Source: Helicobacter canadensis MIT 98-5491
GTDB lineage: Bacteria > Campylobacterota > Campylobacteria > Campylobacterales > Helicobacteraceae
Direction: 5' to 3'
Length of the DNA stretch: 64,000 bases
Assembly (NCBI RefSeq): GCF_000162575.1
Contig: NZ_CM000776.2
Location: forward strand, 1,205,107-1,269,106
Every line of letters starts with the position of its first letter. Position 1 is the first letter of the stretch. The position numbers and the translations under genes were made by a program. Shown here in pieces: positions 31,614 through 45,676 of the stretch. The notes below the pieces were generated by a model that saw only the letters and a program-made list of their open reading frames with translations, had not been told where the DNA came from and searched no databases.

Positions 31614-31675
31614 CAATGTAAAAAAAGCCTATTAGTATCAATCACTAACTAAGATTTAAGAGTGCTTTACACTCA

Positions 31676-31688
31676 TTAAGGCAGTGGC
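31676..31688 (-). other. 3' arm of pre-23S processing stem
   Basis: TTAAGGCAGTGGC here is the exact reverse complement of 34598-34610 just outside the 23S 5' end. The 13-bp stem would loop out the whole 23S RNA for RNase III cutting. Confidence 0.75.
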
Positions 31689-31699
31689 TTAAAGTCTTT

Positions 31700-34585
<2,886 letters not shown>

Positions 34586-34597
34586 CTTTATTCTAAC

Positions 34598-34610
34598 GCC
34601 ACTGCCTTAA
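34598..34610 (-). other. 5' arm of pre-23S processing stem
   Basis: GCCACTGCCTTAA pairs perfectly with 31676-31688 at the other end of 23S. Confidence 0.75.
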
Positions 34611-34782
34611 AGAATGTAAATCTCTAAGATTAACAATCTTTAGGCAAATCTTTAGTTATTTGTTTGCGTGATTGTAGTTATTTACTTATATAGGCTTTAA
34701 CAATGAGTTTTTAAATAACTTTTAGACTTAAAAAGTCTAATGTGAATCTTAAGATTAAAAAAACTCACATTAAACCTTTTAA

Positions 34783-34858
34783 TGGTGGAGAATAGCGGGA
34801 TCGAACCGCTGACCTCCTGCGTGCAAAGCAGGCGCTCTCCCAGCTGAGCTAATTCCCC
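34783..34858 (-). tRNA. tRNA-Ala (anticodon TGC)
   Basis: A 76-base cloverleaf with encoded CCA. The acceptor GGGGAAT pairs with ATTCTCC, the anticodon loop reads TTTGCAC with TGC, and the T-loop is GTTCGATCC. It is the second tRNA of the 16S-23S spacer, two bases from tRNA-Ile. Confidence 0.97.
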
Positions 34859-34860
34859 AA

Positions 34861-34937
<77 letters not shown>

Positions 34938-34955
34938 CTACTCTAAAGCTTGGAT

Positions 34956-34985
34956 GATCTCTGAAAACTAAGCAGGAAAAAAGAC
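34956..34985 (-). other. 3' arm of pre-16S processing stem
   Basis: The transcript here reads GTCTTTTTTCCTGCTTAG and onward to GATC. It pairs over about 28 positions, with a small bulge, with the leader arm at 36711-36745. This is the expected RNase III stem that brackets 16S. Confidence 0.75.
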
Positions 34986-35030
34986 TTCCTTATTCAACTA
35001 AATAAATGAATATTTAGTGATGTCTCTTGA

Positions 35031-36525
<1,495 letters not shown>

Positions 36526-36710
36526 AAAATGGGGAGTTAAAAATCTTAATAAAAAGACTTAAACTCTCCATAAAAATAAATTGGATTGTTTGTCCTAAAA
36601 TCTCAAAATCTCTGTTTTATAGATTTGTGGTTATAAAACTACAAAGTCATAAATGAGTTTATGTTGTATGATTTTAGAAATATAAAAAGAATAGAAATAA
36701 TTTCTAGGTT

Positions 36711-36745
36711 GTCTTTTTTATATTCCTGCTTAGTTGTCAAAGATC
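36711..36745 (-). other. 5' arm of pre-16S processing stem
   Basis: The leader arm, transcript GATCTTTGACAACTAAGC onward to AAAAAAGAC. It is complementary to 34956-34985 with one four-base bulge (ATAT) and overlaps the boxA. Confidence 0.7.
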
Positions 36746-36746
36746 A
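36733..36746 (-). promoter_or_regulatory. rrn boxA antitermination element
   Basis: The minus strand reads TGATCTTTGACAAC, close to the boxA consensus TGCTCTTTAACA, about 210 bases upstream of 16S. It would recruit NusB/NusE. Confidence 0.65.
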
Positions 36747-36818
36747 TTTTAACTTTAAATCAATGTTTATGTATATAAAGCCAAAAGAACACTTTTTTTA
36801 TGCAAAAAAGGAAGTGGA

Positions 36819-36824
36819 ATTATA
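36819..36824 (-). promoter_or_regulatory. Likely -10 of the rrn promoter
   Basis: TATAAT on the minus strand, preceded by TGC, about 295 bases upstream of 16S and upstream of the boxA. No good -35 is visible, which is normal for epsilonproteobacterial sigma-70 promoters. Confidence 0.5.
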
Positions 36825-36863
36825 GCAGCTTAAGCTTAAGGGGAGATTAAAGGGGGAGATTTT

Positions 36864-37209
36864 ATTATTTTTCTCCCCAGCGATTATATTTATAGAAAAT
36901 TCCTAGACTATCACACCATTTACCTATCAACATCTCTTCAATACTTTTAAGATTATCTCCAGCATAATAGCCCATTATAGGCGGTGCTATAATCACTCCA
37001 AGTCTTGAGAGTTTTAGCATATTTTCTAAAACAATCATTATTTTTCTCCCCAGCGATTATATTTATAGAAAATTCCTAGACTATCACACCATTTACCTAT
37101 CAACATCTCTTCAATACTTTTAAGATTATCTCCAGCATAATAGCCCATTATAGGCGGTGCTATAATCACTCCAAGTCTTGAGAGTTTTAGCATATTTTCT
37201 AAAACAATC
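36864..37209. repeat. Exact tandem duplication, 2 x 173 bp, over the ubiX 3' end
   Basis: 36864-37036 and 37037-37209 are identical as far as I can see. The right copy is the genuine 3' end of ubiX with its stop; the left copy is an untranslated remnant of the same coding sequence lying between ubiX and the rRNA promoter. Confidence 0.95.
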
Positions 37210-37607
37210 GGACTTAGGGGCATTTCTCGTGGAGAAAGCAAAAGCTTTCTTTGTTCTTTTATCATAACACTTGCAGCACGAGTAATCAAGGTATCACTAA
37301 TCCCACAAGCAATTTTTGCCAAAGTATTTTGAGAGCAGGGAATCACTGCCATCGCCTCACAAACAAAAGAACCACTAGCAATGCAAGCTCCCATATCGCT
37401 ATCTTCTAACATAAAAATCTTATTATCTTTAGCTTGTATTGCTTCAAATTCTAAGTATTCATTTTGCCCTTCTTCTGAAAACAAAACCTGCTTAGCTCCA
37501 TTTGAAATTACGCAATATTTTTCTAACTCCTTAGGTAAAGCTTTTAAGAATCGCAATCCAAGCCCTGCTCCACTTGCTCCACTTATCCCAATAATAATTC
37601 GCTTCAT
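37038..37607 (-). CDS. ubiX: Flavin prenyltransferase UbiX
   Basis: Prenylates FMN to the cofactor used by UbiD-type decarboxylases in quinone and aromatic acid metabolism. The 189-residue length is normal. The FMN-binding N-terminus IIIGISGASGAGLGLR is at about 4-19. The CSQNTLAKIACGISDTLI region (near 95-112) and REMPLSPIVLENML (near 127-140) are family blocks. The start overlaps the flgA stop by four bases. Its last 173 bases, including the stop codon, are duplicated downstream, but this copy is complete. UbiD is not in the window. Confidence 0.95.
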   Translation of the reverse strand: MKRIIIGISGASGAGLGLRFLKALPKELEKYCVISNGAKQVLFSEEGQNEYLEFEAIQAKDNKIFMLEDSDMGACIASGSFVCEAMAVIPCSQNTLAKIACGISDTLITRAASVMIKEQRKLLLSPREMPLSPIVLENMLKLSRLGVIIAPPIMGYYAGDNLKSIEEMLIGKWCDSLGIFYKYNRWGEK

Positions 37608-38500
37608 TGCAAAATTCCTCTTCCTTCATCAATGACTTTAACTTGATAAGTCTTTTTACCCTCAAGTGCTTTAGCTCTTATCACATCGCCAATGGCTCCA
37701 TTTTTAAGTGCTTCTAGCACAAACTCTAGCACCACTCCTTCTTCTTGCACACTCACCACAATTTTATCACCCTTTTTGACAACTCGTTTAGCTACTAATC
37801 GATCGTGTGTTACCAAGACTTCTTTTGGGGTATAAGAACGCACTGCTACTTTGCCAATCTCATCACTTCTCATTAATTCACTACCAATTTTATCAAAAGG
37901 AATCTCAACTACACGAATATTTTGATAGGTAATTGTCTGCCCTCCGCTGATTTCATCTATTGTTACCATTCCCTCTAAAGTGGCATCAAGATTGTATTTA
38001 AAAAACACTTTTTTATTACGCCCATTTTCTTCTATTACCACATCAAAAGTACCTTCCTTGCGTTTTAAAAGCTTAGAATGAAAATCAATCTCTCTTATTG
38101 CATTAGAGTTAAAATCTGTTGGTGTAATTTGTTCTAATTCAATCGATCGAATCTTAATATTATTTTTTTTGTATTCTTGCAAAAATAAACCTGCAATATA
38201 ATTCTTAATGCCTTCAATATCACCTTTAATGCCTTTTTTAAAGGTAACAACTGAAGATTTTGCACCCATTTGTATGCCTTCTTTTTCAAATAAAGCAATA
38301 AGTTGTGAGCTTTTGATTTGAAAATTACTAGAATTTGTAGGAATCTCTAAAAGCAAAAAATTGTGATCTAATTGCGGAAATAATGTTTTAGCATAGATTT
38401 TATTCTCACTAAAAGAATATTCTTCTTCTAATACAAAATATTCTAATCCATACAAAGTAATTCCAAAAAAGAGAAAAATTCCAAGAATCCTTTGGAGCAT
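37604..38500 (-). CDS. flgA: Flagellar P-ring chaperone FlgA
   Basis: A 298-residue exported protein. An N-terminal signal helix covers about 1-18. The C-terminal half contains an SAF-like domain with TITYQNIRVVEIPFDKIG, YTPKEVLVTHDRLVAKRVVKKGDKIVV and KNGAIGDVIRAKALEGKK, the blocks that define FlgA, which helps assemble the periplasmic P-ring. It is 298 residues against about 220 in enterics; the extra part is N-terminal. It lies directly after copA with no gap and overlaps ubiX by four bases. No other flagellar structural gene is adjacent. Confidence 0.85.
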   Translation of the reverse strand: MLQRILGIFLFFGITLYGLEYFVLEEEYSFSENKIYAKTLFPQLDHNFLLLEIPTNSSNFQIKSSQLIALFEKEGIQMGAKSSVVTFKKGIKGDIEGIKNYIAGLFLQEYKKNNIKIRSIELEQITPTDFNSNAIREIDFHSKLLKRKEGTFDVVIEENGRNKKVFFKYNLDATLEGMVTIDEISGGQTITYQNIRVVEIPFDKIGSELMRSDEIGKVAVRSYTPKEVLVTHDRLVAKRVVKKGDKIVVSVQEEGVVLEFVLEALKNGAIGDVIRAKALEGKKTYQVKVIDEGRGILQ

Positions 38501-40651
38501 TTATTCTCCCTTTAACTTTAGCTTTGTGATACGCAACGCATTGCTCACTACACTCACTGAACTAAGCGCCATTGCCATTCCTGCAAATGCTGGTTGCAAA
38601 ATAATTCCAAATGCAGGATACAAGACTCCAGCAGCAATAGGAATCAAAACTATATTATATATGTATGCAAAAAATAGATTCTGCTTGATGTTGCTTAAAG
38701 TTGCAAAGGAAATTTCAAACACCTTAATAATCCCCTTTAAATCATCCTTTAAAAGCAAGACATCTCCTATTTCTTGAGCTAACTCTGTAGCATTAACAAA
38801 AGAAATACCAAAATTAGCTTGTTTAAGCGCTAAAGCATCATTAATTCCATCTCCCACAAAGCACACTCCACCCTCTTGTGCAAGTTTTGCCACCACTTCG
38901 GCTTTTTGTGTGGGATTTACCCCTGCATAAAATCTTGAAATCCCCACGCTCTTAGCCACTCTCTCCACGCTCTCTATATTATCTCCACTTAAAATAACAG
39001 ATTGTATTCCTTTAATCTTAAGAGATTCTACCACTTCTTTTGCGCCATTTTTAATTGAATCTTGCAAATAAAACAAAGCCAAAAGCTTTTCATTATCACA
39101 TAGGGCAATCACATTTTCCCTGCTTTTTATCTTTTCTATCCTACCTAAAATCTCTTCAATCCACCCTAATGATCCCAAAAAATATTCTTTTTTCTGATAT
39201 TTTGCCCTCACTCCCTTAGCAATAAGATATTCTTTTTCTTGCAATTTAATTGCCTGTTTATCTGCTTTAAAATACTCCAAAAATGCCTTTGCAATAGGAT
39301 GAGGATTGTTCTCTTGCATCGCATAAACCAAACTCGCAAGAAAGTTTAAATTAAACTCCGCATTTTTTTCAACTAGCTCAACATTCTTTAGCGTAATTTC
39401 ACCCTTTGTAAGCGTTCCTGTTTTATCAAATACAATCGTTTTAATCTGCCTTGCTCTCTCATAAATCTCTGGAGACTTAATTAAAATCTCACTTTTTTTT
39501 GCACGCATACTCGCACACACAATCGCTAATGGCACAGCAAGCCCCAAAGCACAAGGACAAGAGACTACCAAAATAGCTGCTGCAATGGATAAACTAAAGG
39601 CAAATCCCATACCCATCATCCACCAAAACACAAAGGCTACAAGACTTAAAATCACAATACTTGGCACAAAAATAGAAGCAATCTTATCTGCCATTTTGCC
39701 AATAGGCGGTTTTTGAGTTTGTGAAAGCTCCAAAAGATCTAGCATTTCATAGACAAAAAACTCATTAGAATCTTTACTAGATTGAATGGTGATTTCGCCA
39801 TTTAATACCAAACTTCCTCCAATAACTTCACTGCCTACTTCTAGCACTCTAGGCATTTCTTCGCCATTGATATGCGCGCTACTAACTTCTGCGTTCCCCT
39901 TTATTACAATTCCATCTAGCGGAATCTTCTCTCCACTTACCACAAGACATTCATCACCTTTTTTAATTTGATTAATAGCAATCCACTCTGCTTTTCCATT
40001 TTTTAAGATTCTAGCTTGACTTGGCAGAATCTTAACCAAAGATTCAAGCTCATCACCTGCCTTTTTTTTGGCTTTACTTTTCAAAAATTCCCCCAGTAAA
40101 ACAAAGCAAATCACCGCACTAGAACCTTCAAAATAATACCCATTACTCTCACCAATAACAAATAAATATAATGAATACAAATACGCCACACTCGTTCCAA
40201 GTGCAATCAACACATTCATATCTGCACTTTTAGTCTTAAAAAAACTTTTAGCACCTACATAGAAAGGATAACCACAATACACCTGCACTATCGTTGCCAA
40301 AATGAGCTGAATAGTGGAATTCCAAGCGTTATGAAATCCACTCATATGTAATATAAAAATCAATAAAAACAAAGGGATTCCAATCCACAAACGCTTTTTT
40401 AGACTATGAATATATAAAATTTCTAATTCCTTAGCATTATCCTTTGAAGCAGGAAATCCATAAGAAGTAATTAATTCAACAATTTCTTGCTCACTCACTT
40501 TTGTGGAATCAAAAGCGATTTTTGCCCTACCGCTAATTGCATTAATCTTAATATTTGTAATGCCTGATACTTTTTTTAAGTTATTTTCAATCGTTGCAGA
40601 ACAAGCACTACAATGCATTCCGCTAATATTTAATTTCACAACTTCTGTCAT
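38501..40651 (-). CDS. copA: Copper-exporting P1B-type ATPase CopA
   Basis: Pumps Cu(I) out across the inner membrane. At 716 residues it has one N-terminal heavy-metal domain with GMHCSAC (Cys14, Cys17), eight predicted helices, the transport motif SCPCALG (CPC 365-367), the phosphorylation site DKTGT with Asp409, HPIA, and GDGINDA. The dephosphorylation loop reads INGEE instead of the usual TGES, but keeps the catalytic Glu. It starts divergently from nrdB across a 187-base gap. No copZ-like gene follows; flgA is immediately downstream. Confidence 0.93.
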   Translation of the reverse strand: MTEVVKLNISGMHCSACSATIENNLKKVSGITNIKINAISGRAKIAFDSTKVSEQEIVELITSYGFPASKDNAKELEILYIHSLKKRLWIGIPLFLLIFILHMSGFHNAWNSTIQLILATIVQVYCGYPFYVGAKSFFKTKSADMNVLIALGTSVAYLYSLYLFVIGESNGYYFEGSSAVICFVLLGEFLKSKAKKKAGDELESLVKILPSQARILKNGKAEWIAINQIKKGDECLVVSGEKIPLDGIVIKGNAEVSSAHINGEEMPRVLEVGSEVIGGSLVLNGEITIQSSKDSNEFFVYEMLDLLELSQTQKPPIGKMADKIASIFVPSIVILSLVAFVFWWMMGMGFAFSLSIAAAILVVSCPCALGLAVPLAIVCASMRAKKSEILIKSPEIYERARQIKTIVFDKTGTLTKGEITLKNVELVEKNAEFNLNFLASLVYAMQENNPHPIAKAFLEYFKADKQAIKLQEKEYLIAKGVRAKYQKKEYFLGSLGWIEEILGRIEKIKSRENVIALCDNEKLLALFYLQDSIKNGAKEVVESLKIKGIQSVILSGDNIESVERVAKSVGISRFYAGVNPTQKAEVVAKLAQEGGVCFVGDGINDALALKQANFGISFVNATELAQEIGDVLLLKDDLKGIIKVFEISFATLSNIKQNLFFAYIYNIVLIPIAAGVLYPAFGIILQPAFAGMAMALSSVSVVSNALRITKLKLKGE

Positions 40652-40787
40652 TTTATCCCTTAAATCCTAGGTGTATTAAATATTTATCTCTAAGAAAATA
40701 TGGCTTTAAAGTTAATTTTATTAAGATTCTAACGAATTCCTTTTTTAGTTACATTTAAAATCAAGCTATTTTAAATAAAAAACTTAT

Positions 40788-40793
40788 TATAAT
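40788..40793 (+). promoter_or_regulatory. Likely -10 of nrdB
   Basis: A TATAAT about 45 bases upstream of the nrdB ATG in the divergent copA-nrdB gap. No conserved -35. Confidence 0.45.
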
Positions 40794-40838
40794 TACAAAA
40801 ATAAAACATTTAAAACTAAATGACTTCAAGGAAAACCT

Positions 40839-41864
40839 ATGTTGCATCGCAAAAAAATTTACAATCCTAGTTCTAACGAAAGCGTTAATGAGCGGAGAAT
40901 TTTTGGCGGCAACCCAACAAGCATCTTTGAACTTAATAAAATCAAATACCAATGGGCTTATAACCTTTGGAAAGTAATGCTTGCGAACTCTTGGTTTCCA
41001 GAAGAAGTAAATATGACACAAGATAAACGCGATTACGCAGATGGGCTTACTCCTGAAGAAAAAATTGGCTATGATAGAGCTTTAGCGCAACTTATTTTTA
41101 TGGATTCTTTACAAACCAATAATCTAATTGATAATGTCAATCCCTATATCACAAGCCCAGAAATTAATCTTATCTTGGTGCGTCAAGCCTTTGAAGAAGC
41201 ACTTCATTCACAAAGCTATGCAGTAATGGTAGAATCAATCTCGGCTAATACCGATGAAATTTATGATATGTGGCGGAGTGATATGCAGCTAAAGGCTAAG
41301 AATGATTATATTGCAGAAGTTTATGAGCAGCTTGCAACAAATCCAATAGAACGCAATATCATCAAAGCAATGTTTGCCAATCAAATTTTAGAAGGGATCT
41401 ACTTTTATAGCGGTTTTGCCTTTTTTTACACTTTAGCAAGAAGTGGAAAAATGCTCGGAAGCGCTCAAATGATTCGCTTTATCCAACGCGATGAAGTAAC
41501 TCATTTGATTTTATTTCAAAATATGATTAACTCTGTTAAAAAAGAATCTCCAGAACTTTTTACTAAAGATTTAGAAGAAGAAGTTATTGAAATGTTTAGA
41601 GAAGCTGTTAAGGTAGAAACTGCGTGGGGAGAATATATCACACAAGGACAGATTCTTGGATTAACTAGTGAAATTATTCAAGAATACATTAAATATCTAG
41701 CCGATGAGCGATTAAGACGCATTGGGCTACCTACACTTTATAATGCCAAACACCCTATCAAATGGGTTGATTCTTTTAGCTCTTTTAATGAGCAAAAAAC
41801 CAATTTCTTTGAGGGAAATGTAACAAATTACGCAAAAGGGAGTATTAACTTTGATGATTTCTAA
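40839..41864 (+). CDS. nrdB: Class Ia ribonucleotide reductase beta subunit
   Basis: Carries the di-iron/tyrosyl radical centre that drives ribonucleotide reduction. The 341-residue length is typical. Iron-ligand segments are visible: DSLQTNN early, then [14 protein letters not shown] with Glu and His, and [14 protein letters not shown] with the second Glu/His set. The N-terminal [21 protein letters not shown] is characteristic of epsilonproteobacterial R2. The large subunit gene nrdA is not in the window. Its end overlaps the start of the nitrilase-like gene. Confidence 0.95.
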   Translation: MLHRKKIYNPSSNESVNERRIFGGNPTSIFELNKIKYQWAYNLWKVMLANSWFPEEVNMTQDKRDYADGLTPEEKIGYDRALAQLIFMDSLQTNNLIDNVNPYITSPEINLILVRQAFEEALHSQSYAVMVESISANTDEIYDMWRSDMQLKAKNDYIAEVYEQLATNPIERNIIKAMFANQILEGIYFYSGFAFFYTLARSGKMLGSAQMIRFIQRDEVTHLILFQNMINSVKKESPELFTKDLEEEVIEMFREAVKVETAWGEYITQGQILGLTSEIIQEYIKYLADERLRRIGLPTLYNAKHPIKWVDSFSSFNEQKTNFFEGNVTNYAKGSINFDDF

Positions 41865-42576
41865 ACAACTCTATACTTTACAATTTAAAACCAAACAAAA
41901 TTTTGAAGAAAATCTTGCACACTTTAAAAATCTTATTTTAGAATGTGAGAGCGATTCTGTTATTCTTGCTCCTGAAGTTGCTTTAACCAATTTTTGCTAC
42001 CAAAGAATGGAAGAAGCGAGTGAATTTGCCAAAGAAGCAACCGAAACTCTACTCAAGCTTTCAAGCGAAAAAACAATTATAACCACAATGATAGAAAAAT
42101 ATAAAAATGGTTTTTATAATAATCTTAAAGTTTTTCATAAGGGCGAACTTCTACACAAGCAAAGCAAACATAAACTTTTTCCATTAGGCAATGAACATTT
42201 GCATTTTCAAGCAGGAAACATTGAAGAGATTTCTCCTTTTATGATTGATGGAATCAAATGCGGTGCTATTAATTGCTTTGAATTAAGATTCATTGAGCTT
42301 TGGCAAAAACTCAAAGGCTGTGATCTTATTTTTGTCCCAGCACAATGGGCAAAAGAGCGAAAAGATCACTTCCAAACTCTGACCAAAGCCCTTGCAATCA
42401 CTACTCAAAGTTTTGTTATGGCAAGTAATAGTGCCAATGATTCTATGGGGGGAGGCAGTGCAATCATTACTCCTTTTGGCTATGCAACCCAAGATGATTC
42501 ACAAGAGATTATAAACCTAAAAGCAAATTTCAATGATGTTGCAAAAGTGCGAAAATTTATTGACATAGGACTTTGA
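41854..42576 (+). CDS. Carbon-nitrogen hydrolase (nitrilase superfamily) protein
   Basis: About 240 residues with the full Glu-Lys-Cys triad of the nitrilase fold: Glu41 in LAPEVALTN, Lys107 in SKHKLFP and Cys141 in AINCFELRF. It most resembles amidase-type members rather than true nitrilases; the substrate is unknown. I prefer ATG 41854; a TTG one codon upstream is equally spaced from the GGGAG site. It overlaps nrdB by 11 bases and pcm by one, so the three are one operon. Confidence 0.85.
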   Translation: MISKQLYTLQFKTKQNFEENLAHFKNLILECESDSVILAPEVALTNFCYQRMEEASEFAKEATETLLKLSSEKTIITTMIEKYKNGFYNNLKVFHKGELLHKQSKHKLFPLGNEHLHFQAGNIEEISPFMIDGIKCGAINCFELRFIELWQKLKGCDLIFVPAQWAKERKDHFQTLTKALAITTQSFVMASNSANDSMGGGSAIITPFGYATQDDSQEIINLKANFNDVAKVRKFIDIGL

Positions 42577-43202
42577 TGCAATCTATCAAAACTGCACAAA
42601 TGGTTCGTGAAATTACACGACAATTTCCTTTAAGCCAAAATGTCCAAAATGCCCTTTTAAAAATCAACCGAGAAATTTTTGTGCCTGAGGGCTTTAGGCA
42701 TTTAGCCTATTCCCTTGATGCACTTCCTATGGGCGCTAGTCAATGGATTAGTTCTCCACTTACTGTGGCAAAAATGACAGAATATCTTCAATGTGAGGGT
42801 GCAGATAATGTCTTAGAAATAGGCTGCGGAAGCGGTTATCAAGCAGCTATTCTTAGCTGTCTTGTGCGTAGAGTTTTTAGTATTGAAAGAATTGAAAAGC
42901 TTCTCAATGAAGCACGCTTAAGAATCAAAACTTGCAATCTTAGCAATATTAACACAAAGCTTGATGATGGGCAAAAAGGTTGGAGTGCGTATGCGCCCTA
43001 TGATAGAATACTCTTTTCAGCAGTAGCCACAACAATCCCTCAAGAAATTTTTGAACAACTCCAAATAGGTGGGATTCTTGTAGCACCCATCCAAAAAGGT
43101 AATCTCCAAATTATCACACGCTTTTATAAACATAATCATTCTATCACTTCAGAAGAACTTGATTCTTGCATTTTTGTGCCTATTCAAAATGGCATTGAAT
43201 AG
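42576..43202 (+). CDS. pcm: Protein-L-isoaspartate O-methyltransferase
   Basis: Repairs damaged Asp/Asn residues by methylating L-isoaspartyl sites. About 208 residues from the ATG that overlaps the nitrilase stop (TGATG). The SAM-binding motif I is VLEIGCGSGYQAAIL (near 77-91), preceded by QWISSPLTVAKMTE, the typical Pcm substrate segment. The C-terminus is slightly shorter than in E. coli. It is the last gene of a plus-strand group and converges with dapF. Confidence 0.93.
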   Translation: MQSIKTAQMVREITRQFPLSQNVQNALLKINREIFVPEGFRHLAYSLDALPMGASQWISSPLTVAKMTEYLQCEGADNVLEIGCGSGYQAAILSCLVRRVFSIERIEKLLNEARLRIKTCNLSNINTKLDDGQKGWSAYAPYDRILFSAVATTIPQEIFEQLQIGGILVAPIQKGNLQIITRFYKHNHSITSEELDSCIFVPIQNGIE

Positions 43203-43205
43203 TGC

Positions 43206-43952
43206 TTAATCTTTTACAAAATCGCAAATCTTTCTTACCTCTCCTTTTAAATACAATGTCCCTTTGTCTTCTCTTAAATATAAATCTTCTCCACTTGCTG
43301 GATTAAAAAGGCAAGGATTAGAAACTTTACCCAATAAGAACAAATAATAAAACATTGCTGCCATTCCTGTCCCACAAGCAAGAGTTTCATCTTCTACCCC
43401 ACGCTCAAAAGTTCTTGCCAAAACTCTATTGTCTTGCAATGAAGCAATATTGATATTGGCATTATATTTATGTCGCAAAAATCTTAAATCCTCTTTATTT
43501 AAAAATGCAAGATTTGCATTTTCACACACTAAATGCGGCACTCCTGTATTAAGCAACCACCATTTTACACCAAATTCACTAATCTCTTTTTGTAAAATAT
43601 CCGCCTTGCTTAAAGCACTCTCCGCCCAATTTCCCTCTATACTAACCCCTATCACTCCTGCCTTGCTTAAAAATTTTTGTCTCTCTCCTGCTAACCCCAA
43701 ATCTCTTGCATACATTGCAGCTGCCCTACTCCCATTTCCACACATTTCAGCCACACTACCATCGGCATTATAAAATTCCCATTCAAAATCATATTCCAAA
43801 TGCGGCTTTAAAATAATCAATCCATCAGCTCCGATTCCCTCTTGACGATGACAGATTTTCTTAGCTAATTCACTATAAGAATTCTCTTTATATCTAAAAG
43901 TATGCATTAATATAAAATCATTTCCACTTGCAGAATATTTACTAAAAAACAT
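43206..43952 (-). CDS. dapF: Diaminopimelate epimerase
   Basis: Converts LL- to meso-diaminopimelate for lysine and peptidoglycan. The 248-residue protein has both catalytic Cys residues, Cys71 in EMCGNGSRA and Cys193 in DETLACGTG, and GIGADGLIIL near 39-48. The N-terminus FSKYSASGNDFIL is typical. It is monocistronic, converging with pcm and divergent from gltX. Confidence 0.96.
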   Translation of the reverse strand: MFFSKYSASGNDFILMHTFRYKENSYSELAKKICHRQEGIGADGLIILKPHLEYDFEWEFYNADGSVAEMCGNGSRAAAMYARDLGLAGERQKFLSKAGVIGVSIEGNWAESALSKADILQKEISEFGVKWWLLNTGVPHLVCENANLAFLNKEDLRFLRHKYNANINIASLQDNRVLARTFERGVEDETLACGTGMAAMFYYLFLLGKVSNPCLFNPASGEDLYLREDKGTLYLKGEVRKICDFVKD

Positions 43953-44055
43953 TGCTTTAACCCCTTTTATTTTTAAAATTATAACATTATATAGAGTATT
44001 TCAAGATTCCATATGATAAAATCACAAAATTATATCTATAATATTAGAGGTTTTT

Positions 44056-45372
44056 ATGCTTAGATTTGCACCAAGCCCAACAGGTGATATGCACATAGGA
44101 AATCTGCGTGCTGCTATTTTTAATTATATTCTTTGTATGCAACGCAATGAAAAATTTCTTTTACGGATTGAAGATACCGACACTGCAAGAAATATTGAAG
44201 GAAAAGACAAAGACATTATGTTTTTGCTCACCCTTTTTGGAATTAAATGGGATATGCTTATTTATCAAAGTGATAATTTCCCACGCCATCGCCAACTTGC
44301 AGATTATCTCATCTCACAAGATAAGGCATTTTACTGCTATTGCACTAAAGAATTTTTAGATCAAAAACGAGAAGAATCAAAAGCAAAACACGAAGCTTTT
44401 CGATATGATGATTCTTGGGCAACACTTCAAAAAGATTCTAATCCGCACCCAGTTATTCGCTTAAGAGGCTCCAAAGTAGCAATGGAATTTACTGATAAAA
44501 TCAAAGGAAAAATAGAATTTTCACCCAATGAATTAGACAGCTTTGTCATTCTTAAAGAGAATGGGATTCCAACTTATAATTTCGCCTGTGCAGTAGATGA
44601 TATGCTTTATGATATTGACTTTATCGTGCGTGGAGAAGATCATGTAAGCAACACTCCTAAACAAATGCTCATTCACCAAGCATTAAATTATCAAAAAAAT
44701 ATCGAGTTTGCGCATTTGCCTATTTTACTCAATGAAGAAGGCAAGAAAATGAGCAAACGCGATAATGCTTCAAGTGTGCAATGGCTACTTAATGAGGGCT
44801 ATTTACCCCAAGCTATTGCTAATTATTTAATTTTAATTGGTAATAAAACGCCTTGCGAAATTTTCACCCTTAAAGATTCGATAAAATGGTTTGATATTCA
44901 AAATATCGCCAAAGCTCCTGCAAAATTTGATATTAATAAACTTCGCTTTTTAAATCGCGAACACTTTAAGCTCCTTAGTGAGCAAGATTTAGCAGTGCTT
45001 TTGGGCTATAAAGATTCTAGTATTGGTGCTTTAGCAAAGCTTTATTTACAAGAATCAAGCACCCTTAATGAGTTGCGTGAGAAAGTTGATAGAATCTTTA
45101 TGAAAAAATCTTTGCTTTTAGAATCAACGATGGAATTTCAAGAAGAGATTAAAACTTTGCAAAATACTCTACAAACAATGCTAAAAACACAAGATTTTAC
45201 CAAAGAAGATTATGAAAATTTCAAAAGTCAAGCTATGAATCATTCTAATCTCAAGGGCAAAAAATTCTTTAAGCCTTTAAGATTCTTACTTACAGGCTAT
45301 GAACACGGACCAGAACTTAGCGATTTATTCCCTATTTTAAGACTTTATTTGCAAGATATCATTAGGAGTTAA
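44056..45372 (+). CDS. gltX: Glutamyl-tRNA synthetase (GltX2-like)
   Basis: A class I synthetase of 438 residues with the HIGH-like motif DMHIGNLRAA (near 11-20) and the KMSKS-like motif KKMSKRDN (near 234-241). Length and the neighbours yggT and slt match, as I recall, the second glutamyl-tRNA synthetase of H. pylori, which charges tRNA-Gln with Glu before amidation by GatCAB. That specificity is inferred from synteny, not seen in the sequence. yggT follows one base after the stop. Confidence 0.9.
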   Translation: MLRFAPSPTGDMHIGNLRAAIFNYILCMQRNEKFLLRIEDTDTARNIEGKDKDIMFLLTLFGIKWDMLIYQSDNFPRHRQLADYLISQDKAFYCYCTKEFLDQKREESKAKHEAFRYDDSWATLQKDSNPHPVIRLRGSKVAMEFTDKIKGKIEFSPNELDSFVILKENGIPTYNFACAVDDMLYDIDFIVRGEDHVSNTPKQMLIHQALNYQKNIEFAHLPILLNEEGKKMSKRDNASSVQWLLNEGYLPQAIANYLILIGNKTPCEIFTLKDSIKWFDIQNIAKAPAKFDINKLRFLNREHFKLLSEQDLAVLLGYKDSSIGALAKLYLQESSTLNELREKVDRIFMKKSLLLESTMEFQEEIKTLQNTLQTMLKTQDFTKEDYENFKSQAMNHSNLKGKKFFKPLRFLLTGYEHGPELSDLFPILRLYLQDIIRS

Positions 45373-45373
45373 A

Positions 45374-45667
45374 ATGGTTTTAAGCACTTTTATTCAAGCG
45401 GTTGCACAAATTCTAAGTATGGCAATTAATATTTATATTTGGATTGTAATTATCGCTGCGCTTATCTCTTGGGTGCGTCCAGATCCTTACAATCCTATTG
45501 TGCAAATTCTCTACAAACTCACAGAACCAGTGTATGCAAAAATTCGTCGCTTTATCCCAACTATCATTGGCGGAATCGATATTACTCCCATTATTGTAAT
45601 TCTTGCTTTGCAATTTATTAATCTCTTTTTTGTAAAGTTACTCTATAGCTTTGCAAACACTCTCTAA
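45374..45667 (+). CDS. YggT family membrane protein
   Basis: A 97-residue inner-membrane protein with two hydrophobic segments (about 10-28 and 66-90) separated by the family block WVRPDPYNPIVQILYKLTEP, then an Arg-rich FIPTIGGIDITPII-like turn. YggT proteins have been linked to osmotic tolerance and cell-division-associated functions, but the role is not settled. It lies between gltX and slt with gaps of 1 and 9 bases. Confidence 0.88.
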   Translation: MVLSTFIQAVAQILSMAINIYIWIVIIAALISWVRPDPYNPIVQILYKLTEPVYAKIRRFIPTIIGGIDITPIIVILALQFINLFFVKLLYSFANTL

Positions 45668-45676
45668 GGAAATGCC

